Shown: in pieces, positions 15,692 to 18,573 of the stretch
Layout: each line of letters opens with the position of its first letter
Numbering within the stretch: the stretch's first letter is position 1
Assembly (NCBI GenBank): GCA_964452115.1
Contig: CAYVKY010000033.1
Location: 1 to 18,573, forward strand
Reading direction: 5' to 3'
Length of the DNA: 18,573 nucleotides
DNA from: CAYVKY01 sp964452115
Lineage (GTDB): Bacteria; Bacteroidota; Ignavibacteria; Tepidaquicellales; Tepidaquicellaceae
Translations under genes and position numbers: made by a program
Notes under the pieces: model-generated
The model's database searches: none
The model's input: only the letters and a program-made list of their open reading frames with translations
What the model was told of the DNA's origin: nothing

Positions 15692-18511
15692 GTGCACGGA
15701 GCAAAGGTGCACAATTTAAAAAATATTGATGTTGAGATTCCAAGAAACAGTTTAGTTGTTTTTACGGGTTTATCCGGTTCGGGCAAATCGTCTCTTGCAT
15801 TTGATACAATCTATGCCGAAGGGCAGCGGCGCTTTATGGAAACACTTTCCGTATATGCGCGCCAGTTTATCGGTGATATGGAAAAACCGGAAGTGGATAA
15901 AATCACGGGACTCTCTCCTGCAATTTCAATCGAGCAGAAAACCGTATCTCATAATCCGCGTTCGACTGTCGGAACCGTTACCGAAATTTACGATTTCATC
16001 AGACTTCTTTTTGCCCGCTGCGGCACACAGTTTTCGCCCGATACAGGCAAGGAAGTTTCGCACCAGAATATAGACCAGATTTTTGAAATTGTAATGCGGG
16101 ATTGGAAGGGAAAGAAGATTAACATCCTCGCACCTAAAATCAGCGGACGTAAAGGACTTTACAAAGATGTGCTGAATGAAATTGCCGATGCGGGATTTAC
16201 AAAAATCAGACTCGACCGCGAGATAGTTGACCTCAGCCGTGATTTGAAACTTTCAAGATATCAGATACACGATATTGACATCGTGATTGACCGCCTCACG
16301 GTTGAAGATAAACACAAAATCAGAATTTACGATTCGCTCGAGGTTGCGCTGAGATACGGCAGCGGCACCGTGATAATACTTTCCGATGATGATGAAAAAC
16401 TTTTTAATGAAAAACTTGCAGACTCAGAAACAGGCAGAAGTTTTTCCGAACTAAATCCGAATACATTCTCATTTAACTCTCAGTACGGCTGGTGTCCCGA
16501 ATGTCAGGGGCTTGGCGTGATTACTCATTTTGATGAAGAACTGATTTTCCCCGATAAAAAATTATCTTTTGAAGAGGGCGGCATCGCCCCGATAGGCAAA
16601 CCGAAAAAAAGCTGGATGAGCCTGATTGTCAGCGGAGTGCTGGAGGAATTCGGTACCGGAAGAGATGTACCTGTAAAAAATTATTCAAAGGAACTCATAA
16701 AGGCACTGCTGAACGGCATTCCCGACAGAAAAATTAATGTAAAATTTTCAGGTGCAAGCGGAAGTTATTCATACAAATATAAATACGGCGGATTGATTCA
16801 GTATCTGAAAAGTGCTTACGAAGAATCCGGTTCGGTGAAGCATAAAGAATTCGCAGAATCATTTTTGAATCCGGTTGTGTGCAGCACGTGTCACGGCGGA
16901 AGGCTTAAAGAAGATGCGCTGTGGGTAAGGGTCGGCGGAAAGAATATCCGGGATATCGTGAATATGTCAATCACGGACTGCCATAAGTTTTTCAGCGAAC
17001 TGAAACTCGAAGGTCAGAAGCAGATTATTGCGGAAAAGATTGTAAAGGAATTAAAAACAAGACTTGAATTTCTTCTGAATGTCGGACTGGAATATCTCAC
17101 ACTTGACAGGAGCGCAAAAACCCTGTCAGGCGGAGAAGCCCAGAGGATAAGGCTTGCAACTCAGATAGGAACAAAACTTTCGGGTGTGCTTTACATCCTT
17201 GATGAGCCGTCAATCGGACTTCATCAGAGGGATAACATCAAACTCATAAAATCGCTGATGGATTTAAGAGACCTCGGCAATTCGGTGATAGTGGTTGAGC
17301 ATGACAGGGAAATGATTGAATCCGCAAACTATGTTGTTGACCTCGGACCCAGAGCCGGAGAGCACGGCGGATGGGTAGTGGCAACGGGCAAGCCAAGCGA
17401 ACTTGACGGTAAGTCAATTACCGCGGCATATCTTTCGGGAAAGAAAAAAATAGAAGTAAGAAAGGAAAGGCGGAAAGGGAACGGTCAGACAATCGAACTT
17501 AAAGGCGCATCAGGGAATAATCTCAGAAAAGTAAATTTGAAAATTCATCTTGGAAAATTCATCTGCATCACGGGAGTAAGCGGTTCGGGCAAGTCCACGC
17601 TGATAAATGATACGCTTTACAAAATTCTGATGAAGAAAATTTACGGAACAAATGAAATGCCGCTGCCATACGAATCATTCAGTGAAATTATAAAAAAGGA
17701 AAATAAACGAACCGTCAAGGTTATTGATAAAGTAATAGAAATTGACCAGACGCAGATAGGCCGCACACCGAGGAGCAATCCTGCAACATACACGGGACTT
17801 TTCACGCATATAAGAGATATTTTTGCATCGCTTCCGGAATCAAAAATCCGCGGATACAAAATCGGCAGGTTTACATTCAACGTCAAAGGCGGCAGATGCG
17901 ATGCCTGCGACGGTGCGGGGCTGAAAAAAATCGAAATGAATTTCCTTCCGGACGTTTACGTCACCTGCGATGTATGCAAAGGGAAAAGGTATAACAGCGA
18001 AACTCTGCAGATAAGATTTAAAGGTAAAAATATTGCCGACGTTCTTGAAATGACAGTTGAGGAAGCAGTGGATTTCTTCAAATCATTTCCGTCTCTTCAC
18101 AGAAAACTAAGCACGCTTTATGAAGTCGGACTCGGTTACATACGGCTCGGGCAGCAGGCGACAACGCTTTCGGGCGGTGAAGCTCAGCGCGTGAAACTTG
18201 CAACCGAACTTTCAAAGGTTCAGACCGGCAGAACAATTTACATGCTTGACGAACCGACGACGGGACTGCACTTTGAAGACATCAATATGCTGCTGAAAGT
18301 ACTGAACAAACTTGTTGATAAAGGAAATACTGTGATTGTAATTGAGCACAATCTTGACGTTATCAAAAATGCAGACTGGATAATTGACCTAGGACCTGAA
18401 GGAGGAGATAAAGGCGGGAAAATAATTGCAGAAGGCACGCCGGAGGATTTGGTGAAAAAGTATAAGAAAGTTTCCCACACGGCATATTATCTCGAAAAAG
18501 AATTAAAGTAA
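15692..18511 (+). CDS. uvrA: UvrABC excision nuclease subunit A
   Basis: The damage-sensing ATPase of nucleotide excision repair; it acts as a dimer with UvrB. Both ABC modules are intact: Walker A GLSGSGKSS (Lys32) and GVSGSGKST (Lys634), signatures LSGGEAQRIRLA (from 478) and LSGGEAQRVKLA (from 826), and Walker B YILDEPSIGLH and YMLDEPTTGLH. Zinc-module cysteines are present in CPECQGLG/CSTCHGG (first) and CDACDGAG/CDVCKGKRY (second). UvrA-specific AEGQRRFMETLSVYARQF follows the first Walker A. The length of 939 aa is normal. I use GTG at 15692 as the only standard start, but the reading frame upstream (codons for L-E-K-I-S from 15677) also looks like UvrA N-terminus, so the true start may be a few codons earlier at a nonstandard codon. 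The transcript downstream end is not visible. Confidence 0.96.
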   Translation: MHGAKVHNLKNIDVEIPRNSLVVFTGLSGSGKSSLAFDTIYAEGQRRFMETLSVYARQFIGDMEKPEVDKITGLSPAISIEQKTVSHNPRSTVGTVTEIYDFIRLLFARCGTQFSPDTGKEVSHQNIDQIFEIVMRDWKGKKINILAPKISGRKGLYKDVLNEIADAGFTKIRLDREIVDLSRDLKLSRYQIHDIDIVIDRLTVEDKHKIRIYDSLEVALRYGSGTVIILSDDDEKLFNEKLADSETGRSFSELNPNTFSFNSQYGWCPECQGLGVITHFDEELIFPDKKLSFEEGGIAPIGKPKKSWMSLIVSGVLEEFGTGRDVPVKNYSKELIKALLNGIPDRKINVKFSGASGSYSYKYKYGGLIQYLKSAYEESGSVKHKEFAESFLNPVVCSTCHGGRLKEDALWVRVGGKNIRDIVNMSITDCHKFFSELKLEGQKQIIAEKIVKELKTRLEFLLNVGLEYLTLDRSAKTLSGGEAQRIRLATQIGTKLSGVLYILDEPSIGLHQRDNIKLIKSLMDLRDLGNSVIVVEHDREMIESANYVVDLGPRAGEHGGWVVATGKPSELDGKSITAAYLSGKKKIEVRKERRKGNGQTIELKGASGNNLRKVNLKIHLGKFICITGVSGSGKSTLINDTLYKILMKKIYGTNEMPLPYESFSEIIKKENKRTVKVIDKVIEIDQTQIGRTPRSNPATYTGLFTHIRDIFASLPESKIRGYKIGRFTFNVKGGRCDACDGAGLKKIEMNFLPDVYVTCDVCKGKRYNSETLQIRFKGKNIADVLEMTVEEAVDFFKSFPSLHRKLSTLYEVGLGYIRLGQQATTLSGGEAQRVKLATELSKVQTGRTIYMLDEPTTGLHFEDINMLLKVLNKLVDKGNTVIVIEHNLDVIKNADWIIDLGPEGGDKGGKIIAEGTPEDLVKKYKKVSHTAYYLEKELK

Positions 18512-18573
18512 TTATTTATAACCTTCCCAAGCAGACCTTATGTTTAAAAAAATAAATAGCAAGCCTCAAAATA

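Noticed and set aside
1..18573. CRISPR array, tRNA, rRNA, prophage, insertion sequence or defence island
   Set aside because: No regularly spaced direct repeats, cloverleaf tRNA, transposase, integrase or defence-type gene was seen; all large frames are accounted for by housekeeping or exported enzymes.

Overview
The window is chromosomal, AT-rich and almost entirely coding, with housekeeping and exported-enzyme genes and no phage, plasmid, CRISPR, rRNA or tRNA feature that I can recognise. It suggests a free-living bacterium of the Bacteroidota/Ignavibacteria (FCB) side of the tree. Reasons: starts are preceded by A/T-rich sequence with no Shine-Dalgarno motif, exported proteins have signal peptides ending in A-x-A followed by Gln, and secreted S9 and M1 peptidases sit beside a bacterial-type pyruvate phosphate dikinase. 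This placement is inferred from style; no marker gene was compared.

Layout. (1) 102-3212, minus strand: a small lipoprotein downstream of pyruvate phosphate dikinase (ppdK), with a clear intrinsic terminator between them. (2) 3213-3411: a divergent intergenic region with two palindromes. (3) 3412-5922, plus strand: a small exported protein, then an exported S9 (prolyl oligopeptidase family) peptidase. (4) 5953-6034: a compact GC-rich structured repeat between convergent genes. (5) 6048-7886, minus strand: an exported M1-family metallopeptidase. (6) 7995-8030: a strong terminator. (7) 8049-14823, minus strand: eight tightly spaced genes, read in transcription order as folC, HAD-IA phosphatase, sua5, agmatinase/arginase family, nth, bcp-type peroxiredoxin, KdsC-like HAD phosphatase and a Cys/Met-metabolism PLP enzyme. 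Several overlap by 4-14 nt, so most are probably cotranscribed; the products belong to different pathways (folate, tRNA t6A, polyamine/arginine, base excision repair, peroxide defence, sugar-acid phosphate, sulfur amino acids). (8) 14910-15593, plus strand: a MarC-family membrane protein with a recognisable sigma70-like promoter. (9) 15692-18511, plus strand: uvrA, whose start codon is not obvious.

Functionally, the S9 and M1 enzymes form a plausible extracytoplasmic peptide-degrading pair, and PPDK links pyruvate and PEP. Nth and UvrA are both DNA repair enzymes but lie in different transcription units. No stretch over 300 bases lacks a gene. Positions 1-101 and 18512-18573 show no gene. I found no convincing new multi-gene system. 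The most interesting non-coding object is the element at 5953-6034, whose two halves are inverted copies differing only by pair-preserving changes.
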